In this document: in pieces, positions 26,707-35,535 of the stretch
How positions within the stretch are numbered: the first letter of the stretch is position 1
Layout: each line of letters opens with the position of its first letter
Assembly: GCA_029945625.1 (NCBI GenBank)
Contig: JAQSCW010000049.1
Location: 1 to 60,560 of the forward strand
Origin: a bacterium
GTDB lineage: Bacteria > Bacteroidota > Bacteroidia > B-17B0 > Aurantibacillaceae
Direction: 5' to 3'
DNA length: 60,560 nucleotides
Position numbers and translations under genes: made by a program
Notes under the pieces: model-generated
Database searches by the model: none
What the model was told of the DNA's origin: nothing
Seen by the model: the letters and a program-made list of their open reading frames with translations, nothing else

Positions 26707-27795
26707 CTAGACGCTAATGATTTCGCTGTAGATTCGATGTTTTGCATTTCCTACCCAATTTTTGAACCAACTATTTGACCCGTCAAAAGTAGTAGAAAAA
26801 CTGGTTAATTTACTCAAATCAAAACTATCGGAAAATATCCCGGCCCCCGCCTTAAAGGCATCTCTGGAGTTGCAAAATTGTTCGTAGTGGCCTTCAATAG
26901 GCACCATCAGGACAGGCTTTCCTAAATACATGGCCTCGCACACGCTTTCAAAACCGGCAGTGCTGGCAAGGCCTTTTGATCGACTCATCATTTCTAAAAA
27001 TAAGGTGTCGTTTATGGCGTGGACAAATAGTTTAGATCGGTCGAACTCATAGGTAGTGTTTATCTTTTCCGGCTGGTCGGTGAAACAATGTAAGATTACT
27101 CCGGGATTCTCAGCGTGCCAACTCACAAGCTCCTCAAAATAACCGCTATTTACTAAATAAACAAGGTAAAAATCGTCTTTTACGGTCTCCATGTTAAAGA
27201 TCTCCTTCCTCAGCAGGGGAGGCACAATAACTACACCTTCGTTGCCCGTATCCATTTTGTAGAAAGAAAGTCCCAAATTTTTTGAAGAGCCCCGAGCTGT
27301 TAAGCGCGTATAAAATTTAATGGCCGCACGGTCAAGCCAATGGCCTTCGGGGAATTCAAAATCAGGATGAAAATACACATATTGATGCGCCACACAAATC
27401 ATCTTTGCGTTAGGCTTATAAAATCGATAGTACATGCTAATGAGCAAATCAAAAAAGTTGATGACGACATCTGGTTCGTATTCTTTCATCAGCTTATCAA
27501 TTTTCTTCAGGCTTGCCTTAAACGACTTAAATTTCGAAATATTATGAAAGATAGACTTTGTAATATTAATACTCTTATTGTTCTTATCACATACAAAATT
27601 GGGACTTTGAAGCTGGATAATTGGCGCCTTAATTTTTTCAAAAAAGAATTTTGGCACATCTCTGCTTCCGCTGGAACCTAATATGACGGCACATACCGTA
27701 TGTCCTTGTTCCACCAACAAATCATGCATGCTCATGGCCTGCGTCATGTGCCCGCGTCCTTCGCCCTGAACCGCTAAAATATACTTCTTCCCCAT
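26707..27795 (-). CDS. MurG-like (GT28-type) glycosyltransferase
   Basis: The 362-residue protein starts MGKKYILAVQGEGRGHMTQAMSM, a nucleotide-sugar glycosyltransferase N-terminus of the MurG/MGDG-synthase type. It ends with a donor-binding region containing STAGFESVCEAMYLGKPVLMVP and EGHYEQFCNSRDAF. No signal peptide or membrane helix is evident, so it is cytoplasmic or peripheral at the inner membrane. It lies three bases after an LpxH-like phosphoesterase gene and one base before a lipid kinase gene. An acceptor that is a lipid (diacylglycerol or lipid A precursor) is inferred from context only. Confidence 0.85.
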   Translation of the reverse strand: MGKKYILAVQGEGRGHMTQAMSMHDLLVEQGHTVCAVILGSSGSRDVPKFFFEKIKAPIIQLQSPNFVCDKNNKSINITKSIFHNISKFKSFKASLKKIDKLMKEYEPDVVINFFDLLISMYYRFYKPNAKMICVAHQYVYFHPDFEFPEGHWLDRAAIKFYTRLTARGSSKNLGLSFYKMDTGNEGVVIVPPLLRKEIFNMETVKDDFYLVYLVNSGYFEELVSWHAENPGVILHCFTDQPEKINTTYEFDRSKLFVHAINDTLFLEMMSRSKGLASTAGFESVCEAMYLGKPVLMVPIEGHYEQFCNSRDAFKAGAGIFSDSFDLSKLTSFSTTFDGSNSWFKNWVGNAKHRIYSEIISV

Positions 27796-27798
27796 TTT

Positions 27799-28629
27799 TT
27801 ATGAATGATTGTTTGTTGTTACACCCTGCGGGAGAATCTCACTTATATCGTGTGATTTTGTTTTTGAATTCGCTGCTTCTTGAAAAGTATTGATCCAGTC
27901 TTGATAACGGATTATTTTCCAATTTCCTTCTACGTCCTCCACCAGAGCGGTAAGACTCTCTACCCAATCACCTGAGTTGAGGTATTCAATTTCCCCTATC
28001 ATTTTAATTGCCGGTTGATGGATGTGGCCGCAAATAATTCCCTGGCATTTCCTTGCCTTGGCTACTTTCGAAAGTTCCTCTTCAAAATCTGAGATGAATG
28101 AAACGGCGGATTTTACCTTTGCCTTAATTGCTTGAGATAAGGAAAAATAGGGCATGCCGCGTTTTTCTCGGTACGTGTTATAATGCCGATTAACCCACAG
28201 TAAAAATGTATACCCTACATCTCCCAATTTAGCGATCCACTTTAATTTGGTGGTGACATTGTCGAAAATGTCTCCATGGGTGACAAAGTACTTTTTTTGC
28301 ACGCCGTAGTGGATGTAGTATTTTTTGATGGAGAAGTTACCAAGGCGAAAGGGCATGATCTCTTCCAGAAAATCATCATGATTACCTCTGATGTAGATGA
28401 TTTTGCATTTATTCTTGGAGGTTAGTCCGATAATATGCTTAAAGAAATTACTGTGCTGTTTGGTCCATTTTCCGTTTTTACGAAGTTGCCACCCATCAAT
28501 AATATCTCCATTGAGGATGAGTGTTTCACATTTGTGTTGTTTGAGGAAGTGAAGAACTTCTTTGGCTTTGCTGGCTCGGATGCCTAAATGAATATCAGAA
28601 AGGACGATTGTTTTGTAAAATGTCTTCAT
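27799..28629 (-). CDS. LpxH-like UDP-2,3-diacylglucosamine diphosphatase family metallophosphoesterase
   Basis: The 276-residue calcineurin-fold protein has all five metal-site motifs in order: DIHLG, GDIIDGW, GNHDDF, THGDIFDN and GHIHQP. A helical cap lies between the last two motifs, as in LpxH/LpxG-like enzymes. LpxH cleaves UDP-diacylglucosamine to lipid X in lipid A synthesis; many Bacteroidota carry several paralogues, so this copy may instead act on another phospho-lipid. It is the first gene of a three-gene operon with a glycosyltransferase and a lipid kinase. Confidence 0.87.
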   Translation of the reverse strand: MKTFYKTIVLSDIHLGIRASKAKEVLHFLKQHKCETLILNGDIIDGWQLRKNGKWTKQHSNFFKHIIGLTSKNKCKIIYIRGNHDDFLEEIMPFRLGNFSIKKYYIHYGVQKKYFVTHGDIFDNVTTKLKWIAKLGDVGYTFLLWVNRHYNTYREKRGMPYFSLSQAIKAKVKSAVSFISDFEEELSKVAKARKCQGIICGHIHQPAIKMIGEIEYLNSGDWVESLTALVEDVEGNWKIIRYQDWINTFQEAANSKTKSHDISEILPQGVTTNNHS

Positions 28630-28927
28630 TAAAAGAGTTTTACAAATTTGGGCTTATGTCCTCAACTGAATGTAAAGCCTGTATAATTAAACAATTATTA
28701 ATAGCCTAAAGAATGTTACAGGCACGTTAAGGACTTAGATAAATGTCTTAACCAAAAAGCTATCGGAATTTCAGAAAATGGTGTAGATAAGTATTCCGGA
28801 ATAACAACCGACGCTGTTCCTACTCACCAAGTGATTTCCTCATTCTCTCTAGTCACCATTATCGCCTAATACCCAAAATAGATATTGGCAACAAACAAAA
28901 TATGTTGCTGGCAAAGGGTAGCCCTTC

Positions 28928-29044
28928 CTAGTGCACATTTCCTAGGAATGCCCAGATACCCAGGATTATAACTATGGAAAGAATTGCCATCAGCAAATGC
29001 TTTACACTTCCATAATCATGTTCGTGTTGCTTATCGTCACTCAT
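28928..29044 (-). CDS. 38-residue single-helix membrane protein
   Basis: The product begins MSDDKQHEHDYGSVKHLL, then has one hydrophobic helix (MAILSIVIILGIWAFLG) and ends NVH. A short acidic/His-rich cytoplasmic tail and one transmembrane segment are typical of respiratory-complex or transporter small subunits. It stands alone in an 815-base gap and is preceded by a promoter-like TATGTTTG box with an upstream TTTTTG. Function unknown; the coding call rests on the clean helix, the promoter and the lack of any competing frame. Confidence 0.65.
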   Translation of the reverse strand: MSDDKQHEHDYGSVKHLLMAILSIVIILGIWAFLGNVH

Positions 29045-29071
29045 TATCTTATTCTTTAAAATTTTGAGCCC

Positions 29072-29108
29072 CAAACATATGCAAACTTGTCCTCACTTGT
29101 CAAAAAAA
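29072..29108 (-). promoter_or_regulatory. Promoter of the 38-residue membrane protein
   Basis: Minus-strand reading: TTTTTTTG (29108-29101), 21 bases, then TATGTTTG (29079-29072), an exact TAnnTTTG box. The gene's ATG follows 27 bases later. Confidence 0.65.
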
Positions 29109-29420
29109 TAAGTTTAAACAAAGAATAATAACGATAAATTTACTTTCAGCTTCCAAAATCTATGTTATTGGGGAATCTTCGTGATCCAATTTTAACACCA
29201 TCTTCGAAAATTTTCTTCCTTTAAAAAACTATCGTCTGATTATTCTCTACTTTTATTTATACGGGCTACTCCATCAAGGCATCATAAGTTTGTTTTTCCG
29301 TCCTCATCAGTCGTTAGCTTAAGCTCATTCAATTCGTGAGCCGGCGCATTGCCCAATTTTTTTGAAAATTTCTACTAAAAAGCCCTGTTTTTGTTCCCAA
29401 ACAGAGATCGCGAAAATAAC
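29109..29420. other. Intergenic stretch, no gene seen
   Basis: This 312-base AT-rich stretch holds no convincing gene on either strand. The frame that opens at 29362 is only an N-terminal extension of the aldehyde dehydrogenase frame. The -7 box of that gene begins just to the right. Confidence 0.5.
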
Positions 29421-29428
29421 TACCTTTG
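29421..29428 (+). promoter_or_regulatory. -7 box (TACCTTTG) of the ALDH7-type gene
   Basis: TACCTTTG is an exact TAnnTTTG match ending 17 bases before the ATG at 29446. It lies inside the region that would be coding if the upstream ATG at 29362 were used, and so supports the later start. Confidence 0.7.
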
Positions 29429-29445
29429 CAACGAAATTTAAATAT

Positions 29446-30972
29446 ATGCAAAAGACATTAAGAGCATTGGGTATTAAGGATGTAAATGAAGGTTGTTCAA
29501 CAGGGGCCGAATGGTTCTCGAGTGGCGAAGCCCTGCAGTCATACAGTCCCGTTGACGGTAAATTGATCGCCAAAGTAAAAACAGCCACCAAAAACGACTA
29601 TCAAAAGGTGATTGCTACGGCAAAAACTGCATTTAAATACTGGCGAGAGGTGCCCGCACCGAAACGTGGTGAGTATGTGCGCCAGTTCGGTGACAAATTA
29701 CGCGCTAAAAAATCAGATCTTGGCAAACTTGTTTCATACGAAATGGGAAAATCATTGCAAGAAGGTTTGGGGGAAGTGCAGGAAATGATTGATATCTGCG
29801 ATTTTGCAGTGGGCCAATCACGTCAGCTTTATGGTTTGCAAATGCACAGTGAGCGTCCCCGTCACCGCATGATGGAACAATGGCACCCACTTGGAATTGT
29901 AGGAATTATTTCTGCCTTTAACTTTCCTGTTGCTGTTTGGAGTTGGAACACGGCATTGGCATGGATAGGCGGGAATGTATGTATTTGGAAACCTTCCGAA
30001 AAAACGCCTTTATGCTCCATCGCTTGTCAACATATTTGGAATGAAGTAGCTAAAGAAAATAAATTACCCGAGGGAATCTCCAACATAATTAATGGAAATT
30101 ACCTCATTGGCGAATACATGACCACAGATACTAACGTTTCACTCATTTCCGCAACAGGCTCTACCCGCATGGGTAAAATTGTGGGGACTAAGGTGGCCGA
30201 ACGCTTCGGGAAAAGCATTTTAGAACTGGGTGGAAACAATGCCATCATTATTACCGAACATGCCGATCTTAACATGACCCTAGTGGGCGCCATCTTCGGC
30301 GCAGTTGGTACTGCCGGTCAACGCTGCACGTCCACACGACGCCTCATTATTCACGAAAATGTATATGATAAGGTTCGGGATAGTTTGGTAAAAGCGTATG
30401 GACAATTGAAGATTGGAGATCCGCTCGATCAAAAAAATCATGTTGGTCCGCTCATCGACAAACAGGCGGTAGGAAATTACCAAAGTACCCTGGAACGCAT
30501 CATTGCAGAAGGCGGAAAAATTATTGTGCAGGGCGGTGTGCTCGAAGGAAGAGGGTATGAAAGCGGCTGTTATGTGAAACCGGCAATAGCTGAAGTGAAG
30601 AACGACATGGCCATTGTGCAACACGAAACATTTGCTCCTATTTTGTATCTGATAAAATACAAAACACTGGAGGAAGCCATTGACTTACAGAATGGGGTTC
30701 CACAAGGTCTGTCGAGCGCCATCATGACCTTAAACATGCGTGAGGCAGAGTTATTTTTAAGTGCACGTGGAAGTGATTGCGGCATTGCCAACGTAAACAT
30801 TGGAACCAGCGGAGCCGAAATAGGCGGAGCATTTGGGGGCGAAAAAGAAACCGGCGGCGGGCGTGAAAGCGGTTCGGATGCCTGGAAAGCCTACATGCGC
30901 AGACAAACCAATACACTCAATTGGGGCGATACCTTGCCTCTGGCACAGGGTATTAAATTCGATTTGGGATAA
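29446..30972 (+). CDS. ALDH7-type semialdehyde dehydrogenase (antiquitin/AmaB-like)
   Basis: The 508-residue protein matches the ALDH7 group: [14 protein letters not shown] at the start, [22 protein letters not shown] with Asn160, ELGGNN with general base Glu260, and [12 protein letters not shown] with catalytic Cys294. This subfamily oxidises alpha-aminoadipic semialdehyde (lysine degradation) and related aldehydes with NAD+. The frame opens earlier, at 29362, but the promoter box at 29421 and the family length support the ATG at 29446. No other lysine-catabolic gene is adjacent, so the physiological substrate is uncertain. Confidence 0.94.
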   Translation: MQKTLRALGIKDVNEGCSTGAEWFSSGEALQSYSPVDGKLIAKVKTATKNDYQKVIATAKTAFKYWREVPAPKRGEYVRQFGDKLRAKKSDLGKLVSYEMGKSLQEGLGEVQEMIDICDFAVGQSRQLYGLQMHSERPRHRMMEQWHPLGIVGIISAFNFPVAVWSWNTALAWIGGNVCIWKPSEKTPLCSIACQHIWNEVAKENKLPEGISNIINGNYLIGEYMTTDTNVSLISATGSTRMGKIVGTKVAERFGKSILELGGNNAIIITEHADLNMTLVGAIFGAVGTAGQRCTSTRRLIIHENVYDKVRDSLVKAYGQLKIGDPLDQKNHVGPLIDKQAVGNYQSTLERIIAEGGKIIVQGGVLEGRGYESGCYVKPAIAEVKNDMAIVQHETFAPILYLIKYKTLEEAIDLQNGVPQGLSSAIMTLNMREAELFLSARGSDCGIANVNIGTSGAEIGGAFGGEKETGGGRESGSDAWKAYMRRQTNTLNWGDTLPLAQGIKFDLG

Positions 30973-31004
30973 ATTTATTTTTTAGGTTTTTTTCCCAAAA
31001 GAAA

Positions 31005-32282
31005 TTACTGCGAGCGAAGTTCTTCTTTCAAATTTTCCGCCTCTTCTTCCTTGAATGGATTCCTTGGAATCCATGCCGCTGGCTGCAGGAAGGCAATAAA
31101 TGGTTTTTGAATAATTTTCGAAATGGTGTTTTGAGGTTTGATGTAACAAGTGAGGTCTTCCGGTTTTGCTCCAACTGTTGTTTTGATTTCTGCTGCAGTT
31201 CTTCCTAAGTTTACCCTCGTGCGTTTATGAACGATTGCTTCCTTGATCAATGAATATAAGAGATTTTGGTAGAGGTTGTGTTGAGCATTTAATTCATAAT
31301 CAAATCCAACATAGTGCGCTTCCATACACCCGTCGCCTTTCAGAAAGCAAGTGCCAAATGCAACCAGAGTATCATTGAGGAAAAATGCTTTTACCGTGAA
31401 ATTTTTGTGGAAGAGTTTTTTTACTTCACTAAAATAATTGCGCGGCAACTTGATGAGTTTAAATTTCGCTTTTTCAAAAATATTTTCATAAAGTCGGTAC
31501 ATGTCCTTTTCATAGGATACTACTTCTTCCAAATCCAAATACCTAACATCAATGCCGTGAAGCCCTTTTAAAATACCCTTCGCACGGTTTCTGTATTTTT
31601 TGGAGAACAAGCCAATATACTCCTCCAAAGAATTCACCTGTGGCGGAATGTTCACAATCATATTGGGTTCCACACTAAATTCGTAGTAGTTATTTTCCAA
31701 AAAAGGTGCTTTAGGCTGCAGGGGTTTATAATAATCTTTAAGCAAAATTGCCGAGATAGTGCCACGAAGTTTTTCTTCTTTTGAAACAACGTTGATGAGT
31801 TCAAGAAGCACCTCATGCGCCCTTTTTGCACTTAATTTTTTGTCGAACAAAAATCCATATTCGCCGCTTACCAAATTATTGCCGCAGGTAAACAAGCGAA
31901 GCATTACTTCATGTTTATTAGAGTCGATGTAACGTTCGAACAAATTTCGCCGACGTTCTTTAATTGTTTCCACTTCCTTATTCAGAAGTTCCCCAAACAC
32001 ACCGGCTTTAAAATCGGCTATTTGAAAATAAATAATGCCGCAGGGTTTTTTGTCACAATACACAATAACATATCTGTACATGAGTTTTGTGTACTCGCTC
32101 CCTTCCACAATTTGTAAGTATTCCTTTTCTAAGAAAATGGTTTTGTGATGGGTTATGGCTTCCCAATCATGGGTATTGATTGCATCGGCACGTTCATAGA
32201 GGGTAAACGAAAATTCCTCGTTCAATTTCCTGAATGGTAAAAATCTTCTCTTAGAAGAAACCGGCTTACAAAAGCTGAACAT
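31005..32282 (-). CDS. GNAT/FemAB-fold acyltransferase-like protein
   Basis: The 425-residue protein has the layout of double-GNAT proteins (FemAB or BioF2-like acyltransferase). Its second half contains KKYRNRAKGILKGLHGIDVRYL, a KAFFLNDTLVAFGTCFLKGD strand pair, and an AHYVGFDYELNAQHNLYQNLL block that resembles the YxGFDY-type acyl-CoA or acyl-tRNA site. No signal peptide or membrane helix is seen. Such proteins act in peptidoglycan, lipid or cell-envelope acylation. It is monocistronic and convergent with the ALDH7 gene. The substrate is unknown. Confidence 0.65.
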   Translation of the reverse strand: MFSFCKPVSSKRRFLPFRKLNEEFSFTLYERADAINTHDWEAITHHKTIFLEKEYLQIVEGSEYTKLMYRYVIVYCDKKPCGIIYFQIADFKAGVFGELLNKEVETIKERRRNLFERYIDSNKHEVMLRLFTCGNNLVSGEYGFLFDKKLSAKRAHEVLLELINVVSKEEKLRGTISAILLKDYYKPLQPKAPFLENNYYEFSVEPNMIVNIPPQVNSLEEYIGLFSKKYRNRAKGILKGLHGIDVRYLDLEEVVSYEKDMYRLYENIFEKAKFKLIKLPRNYFSEVKKLFHKNFTVKAFFLNDTLVAFGTCFLKGDGCMEAHYVGFDYELNAQHNLYQNLLYSLIKEAIVHKRTRVNLGRTAAEIKTTVGAKPEDLTCYIKPQNTISKIIQKPFIAFLQPAAWIPRNPFKEEEAENLKEELRSQ

Positions 32283-32381
32283 AACGTATAAAATTACTCA
32301 AATAAATGCGATCTCTACCGGTATAATCATACTAAAAAATCTTAAATAGCAGGCGCTAAAAGCAGTATATTTAATTCCGGA

Positions 32382-33278
32382 ATGGAATGGAATCATCAAC
32401 AATTTCCCCCCGTGGATCAGGTGGGAATTCAGGAACGGGTGGCGCGTTTTATCACCCGAAGTCTTAAAAAGGAAACGAAGTCAAAGGCCCTTCGCCTCGC
32501 TCTAAGCATGATCGATCTTACTACCTTGGAGGGGAAGGACACTCCCGGTAAAATCGAACAGGTATGTCATAAAGCCCTTCACCCCTGTGATGATATTCAG
32601 GGATTGCCTTTAGTAGCGGCGGTTTGCGTGTACCCTATTTATGTGTCAACAGCTAAAAAATGTTTGGAAAACAGTTCGGTAAAAGTAGCTTCGGTTGCCA
32701 CCGGTTTTCCCAGTGGCAATGTGCCACTGAATTTAAAAATAGAGGAGACCCTTTACGCGGTGGATCATGGTGCCGATGAAATTGACATGGTAATTAGTCG
32801 TGGCGAATTTTTAATAGGCAATTACAATTTTGTTTATGATGAAATTGCGGCTATTAAAGCGGCTTGTGGAGCGGCGCGATTAAAAGTGATCCTGGAAACA
32901 GGAGAATTGTCAACCCTAGACAATGTGAGAAAAGCCAGTGAACTAGCTATTGCTGCCGGCGCCGATTTTATTAAAACCTCTACCGGAAAAATACAACCTG
33001 CCGCCACCATGCCTGTTACGTTGGTGATGCTGGAAACCATCAAAGATCATTTTTTAAGAACGAATCGCCTTGTTGGGATGAAACCCGCGGGTGGAATATC
33101 CACTTCAAAAGTGGCCTTACAGTATTTGGTGATGCTGCATGAAACACTCGGCGAGCGCTGGATGACAAACGAATGGTTTCGATTTGGGGCGAGCAGTCTG
33201 GCAAATGACATCGTTTTGCAATTGGGAAAAGAACGAAGAGGAGTGTACTTTAGTAAGAATTATGTGAGTAGTGATTAG
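32382..33278 (+). CDS. deoC: Deoxyribose-phosphate aldolase
   Basis: The 298-residue TIM-barrel protein has the DeoC signatures: SMIDLTTLEG, VASVATGFPSG, DEIDMVISRGEF, Schiff-base Lys198 in GADFIKTSTGK and Lys234 in VGMKPAGGI. It cleaves 2-deoxyribose-5-phosphate to glyceraldehyde-3-phosphate and acetaldehyde in deoxynucleoside catabolism. It is about 40 residues longer at the N-terminus than E. coli DeoC, as in other Bacteroidota and eukaryotic forms. An aldehyde dehydrogenase that could handle the acetaldehyde lies downstream, separated by the GxxExxY unit. Confidence 0.95.
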   Translation: MEWNHQQFPPVDQVGIQERVARFITRSLKKETKSKALRLALSMIDLTTLEGKDTPGKIEQVCHKALHPCDDIQGLPLVAAVCVYPIYVSTAKKCLENSSVKVASVATGFPSGNVPLNLKIEETLYAVDHGADEIDMVISRGEFLIGNYNFVYDEIAAIKAACGAARLKVILETGELSTLDNVRKASELAIAAGADFIKTSTGKIQPAATMPVTLVMLETIKDHFLRTNRLVGMKPAGGISTSKVALQYLVMLHETLGERWMTNEWFRFGASSLANDIVLQLGKERRGVYFSKNYVSSD

Positions 33279-33335
33279 GTGATAATAACAATAATAAGAC
33301 ACAGATCGGATTATTTTCGATCCAGGGATTAAAAG

Positions 33336-33370
33336 ATGGCCGCAGATTTCGCAGATTACACAGAATTAAT
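33336..33370 (+). repeat. Left inverted repeat of the GxxExxY unit
   Basis: The stretch contains CCGCAGATTTCGCAGATTAC. Its inverted counterpart is at 33991-34024; CAGATTTCGCAGATT is shared exactly and the flanks match with a few changes. It lies 20 bases before the GxxExxY start. Confidence 0.8.
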
Positions 33371-33390
33371 ATCCGACTTAATAAAAATCA

Positions 33391-33831
33391 ATGCTTATGG
33401 ACAAAATTTTTGATGATGAAAACCGTATTGTCAGTGAAGAATTTGGAGAATACGGAACCAGAGAAATCAACGCATTGACTCATACAATTATTGGGTCTTC
33501 AATGGAGGTATATAATACGATAGGAAGAGGATTTTTGGAATCTGTTTACAAGGATTGTTTGTGTTTGGAGTTCGAAAAAAGGAAAATAAAATATCAGAAA
33601 GAGAAACAATACAATATTTGCTACAAAGGAGTACAGATTCCTCATCACTATTTTGCAGATTTCTTGGTAGAAGAAAAAATTATACTTGAAGTTAAGGCAC
33701 AAAATTCTGTCATAGCTGAAAATCACAAACAAATAATCAACTATTTGGCTGTTTCAGGATGCAAAATCGGTTTACTAATAAATTTCGGTGAAAGTTCACT
33801 AAAATACAAACGATTTATTTTAACTAAATGA
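33391..33831 (+). CDS. GxxExxY family protein (PD-(D/E)XK nuclease-like, PF13366 type)
   Basis: The 146-residue protein has the name-giving GFLESVY (GxxExxY) near residue 48 and a PD-(D/E)XK core: Asp in HHYFADFLVEEKI, then ILEVKAQ about twelve residues on, with VIAENHKQIINYLAVSGCKIGLLINFG as the C-terminal part. The family is small, patchily distributed and of unknown function. It is often found beside 'cgcagatttcgcagattacacag' repeats (from memory). Here it is framed by inverted repeats of just that type, between deoC and an aldehyde dehydrogenase. A nuclease role in its own movement is possible but untested. Confidence 0.9.
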   Translation: MLMDKIFDDENRIVSEEFGEYGTREINALTHTIIGSSMEVYNTIGRGFLESVYKDCLCLEFEKRKIKYQKEKQYNICYKGVQIPHHYFADFLVEEKIILEVKAQNSVIAENHKQIINYLAVSGCKIGLLINFGESSLKYKRFILTK

Positions 33832-33990
33832 ATAAAGTTAAGACAAGTAGCGGGCAACAGGGTTTTTCAAAGTCTACCTTCTATTTCCTTTTTTGGATTG
33901 TAAAATCTGAGAAATCATCCACAATTAATTTTGGTGACCGATATGTTAAAGAATACTCAATTTGCAACACGTAATCTTATTACTTGATGA

Positions 33991-34024
33991 AATAAATCTG
34001 CGAAATCTGCGAAATCTGTGGCAT
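33991..34024 (-). repeat. Right inverted repeat of the GxxExxY unit
   Basis: Read on the minus strand the stretch gives CCACAGATTTCGCAGATTTC and aligns with the left repeat at 33336-33370 over about 34 bases with few mismatches. It contains the direct repeat CTGCGAAAT twice. It starts 159 bases after the GxxExxY stop, and 65 bases separate it from the next gene. Confidence 0.8.
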
Positions 34025-34089
34025 AAAATAGTTAGCATTTCATGATACTCCGACAAAATCCATAACTTGTGCTATTACGAACAAACCCT

Positions 34090-35535
34090 ATGAAAAATAA
34101 TTTTGAATGGAAATACTCTCCCGCCCCTGAGTCAACCGAGCACATCAAGATCGATCCGCGATACGATTTGTTCATTAATGGAAAATTTGTAAAGCCGCTG
34201 AGTAAAACATATTTTGAAACCAGTGATCCCGCTACCGGCAAAATGTTGGCCAGTATGGCTCATGCGAACGAAAAGGATGTAAATACCGCGGTGCTGGCGG
34301 CAAAAACGGCGTATGACAAAACCTGGAAAAAAATGCCGGGCAAAGAACGCGGTAAATATATTTTCAGGATCGCCCGCATGATCCAAGAGAGAGCCCGCGA
34401 GTTTGCGATTATTGAATCGTTAAACGGCGGAAAACCCATTCGCGAAAGTCGCGATTTCGATATTCCTTTAGCGGCGAATCATTTTTCTTATTATGCCGGC
34501 TGGGCCGATAAACTGGATTATGCTTTTCCAAACAGAACTCCTAAATCGCTGGGAGTAGTGGGACAAATTATTCCCTGGAATTTCCCATTATTAATGGCGG
34601 CATGGAAAATTGCACCGGCACTTGCAACCGGCAATACTGTGGTGTTGAAACCGGCCGAAACCACCTCTCTTACTGCGCTTAAATTAGCAGAATTGATTCG
34701 CGATTGCGACCTTCCTCCGGGAGTCGTAAATATTGTAACCGGCTTTGGTAATACCGGCGCAGCACTCGTCAACCACTCCTTGGTAAACAAAATTGCATTT
34801 ACAGGAAGTACCGGAGTGGGGAAACTTATTCAAAAATCCATTGCCGGAACCTCGAAGAAATTAAGTTTGGAATTAGGTGGAAAAGGGGCTCATCTTGTGT
34901 TTGACGATGCTCCCATTAATCAAGCAGTAGAGGGAATTGTGAATGGCATTTTTTTTAATCAGGGTCATGTGTGTTGTGCCGGCTCACGTTTGTATGTGCA
35001 GGAAAATGTCGCGTCCGAGGTAATTACCAAATTGAAGGCCCGGATGCAAACACTGATTGTGGGAGATCCTTTGGATAAGAATACCGATATAGGGGCCATT
35101 AACAGCGAAGGTCAATTGAAGAAAATTAAAGATTATATTCAGTTGGGAAAAAATGAAGGTCTTGAAATTTATCAACCCGAGTGTGGAATTCCTACAAAAG
35201 GCTTTTTTTGCAAACCCACTTTAATTATTGGCGCAGGTCAAAGCAGTCGTCTCGTGCAGGAAGAGATTTTTGGGCCTGTACTAAGTATTCAAACATTTAG
35301 AACCATTGAAGAAGTGATAGAAAAGGCCAATCAGGTACCTTATGGATTAAGCGCCGGGGTATGGACAGACAAAGGCTCCAAAATTTTTAATTTAACTTCT
35401 AAGTTAAGGGCGGGGGTAATTTGGGCCAATACCTATAATAAGTTTGATCCTACTTCCCCTTTTGGCGGTTATAAAGAAAGTGGATTTGGACGTGAAGGGG
35501 GATTACATGGTTTACAGCCCTATCTTTCATTTTGA
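34090..35535 (+). CDS. NAD(P)+-dependent aldehyde dehydrogenase
   Basis: The 481-residue protein carries the classical ALDH motifs: IIPWNFPLLM with Asn164, KPAETTSLTAL, FTGSTGVGKLI, ELGGKG with Glu261, and NQGHVCCAGSR with catalytic Cys295. The ending GGYKESGFGREGG is also typical. Proteins of this type often accompany deoC and oxidise acetaldehyde from deoxyribose breakdown; the deoC gene here is upstream on the same strand. A GTG at 34069 is in frame, but the ATG at 34090 is preferred. Its TGA overlaps the TTG start of the next gene. Confidence 0.93.
   Translation: MKNNFEWKYSPAPESTEHIKIDPRYDLFINGKFVKPLSKTYFETSDPATGKMLASMAHANEKDVNTAVLAAKTAYDKTWKKMPGKERGKYIFRIARMIQERAREFAIIESLNGGKPIRESRDFDIPLAANHFSYYAGWADKLDYAFPNRTPKSLGVVGQIIPWNFPLLMAAWKIAPALATGNTVVLKPAETTSLTALKLAELIRDCDLPPGVVNIVTGFGNTGAALVNHSLVNKIAFTGSTGVGKLIQKSIAGTSKKLSLELGGKGAHLVFDDAPINQAVEGIVNGIFFNQGHVCCAGSRLYVQENVASEVITKLKARMQTLIVGDPLDKNTDIGAINSEGQLKKIKDYIQLGKNEGLEIYQPECGIPTKGFFCKPTLIIGAGQSSRLVQEEIFGPVLSIQTFRTIEEVIEKANQVPYGLSAGVWTDKGSKIFNLTSKLRAGVIWANTYNKFDPTSPFGGYKESGFGREGGLHGLQPYLSF

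Noticed and set aside
29362-29445. Upstream ATG of the ALDH7-type gene as true start
   Set aside because: The promoter -7 box at 29421-29428 lies inside this stretch, and the added residues do not match the family.
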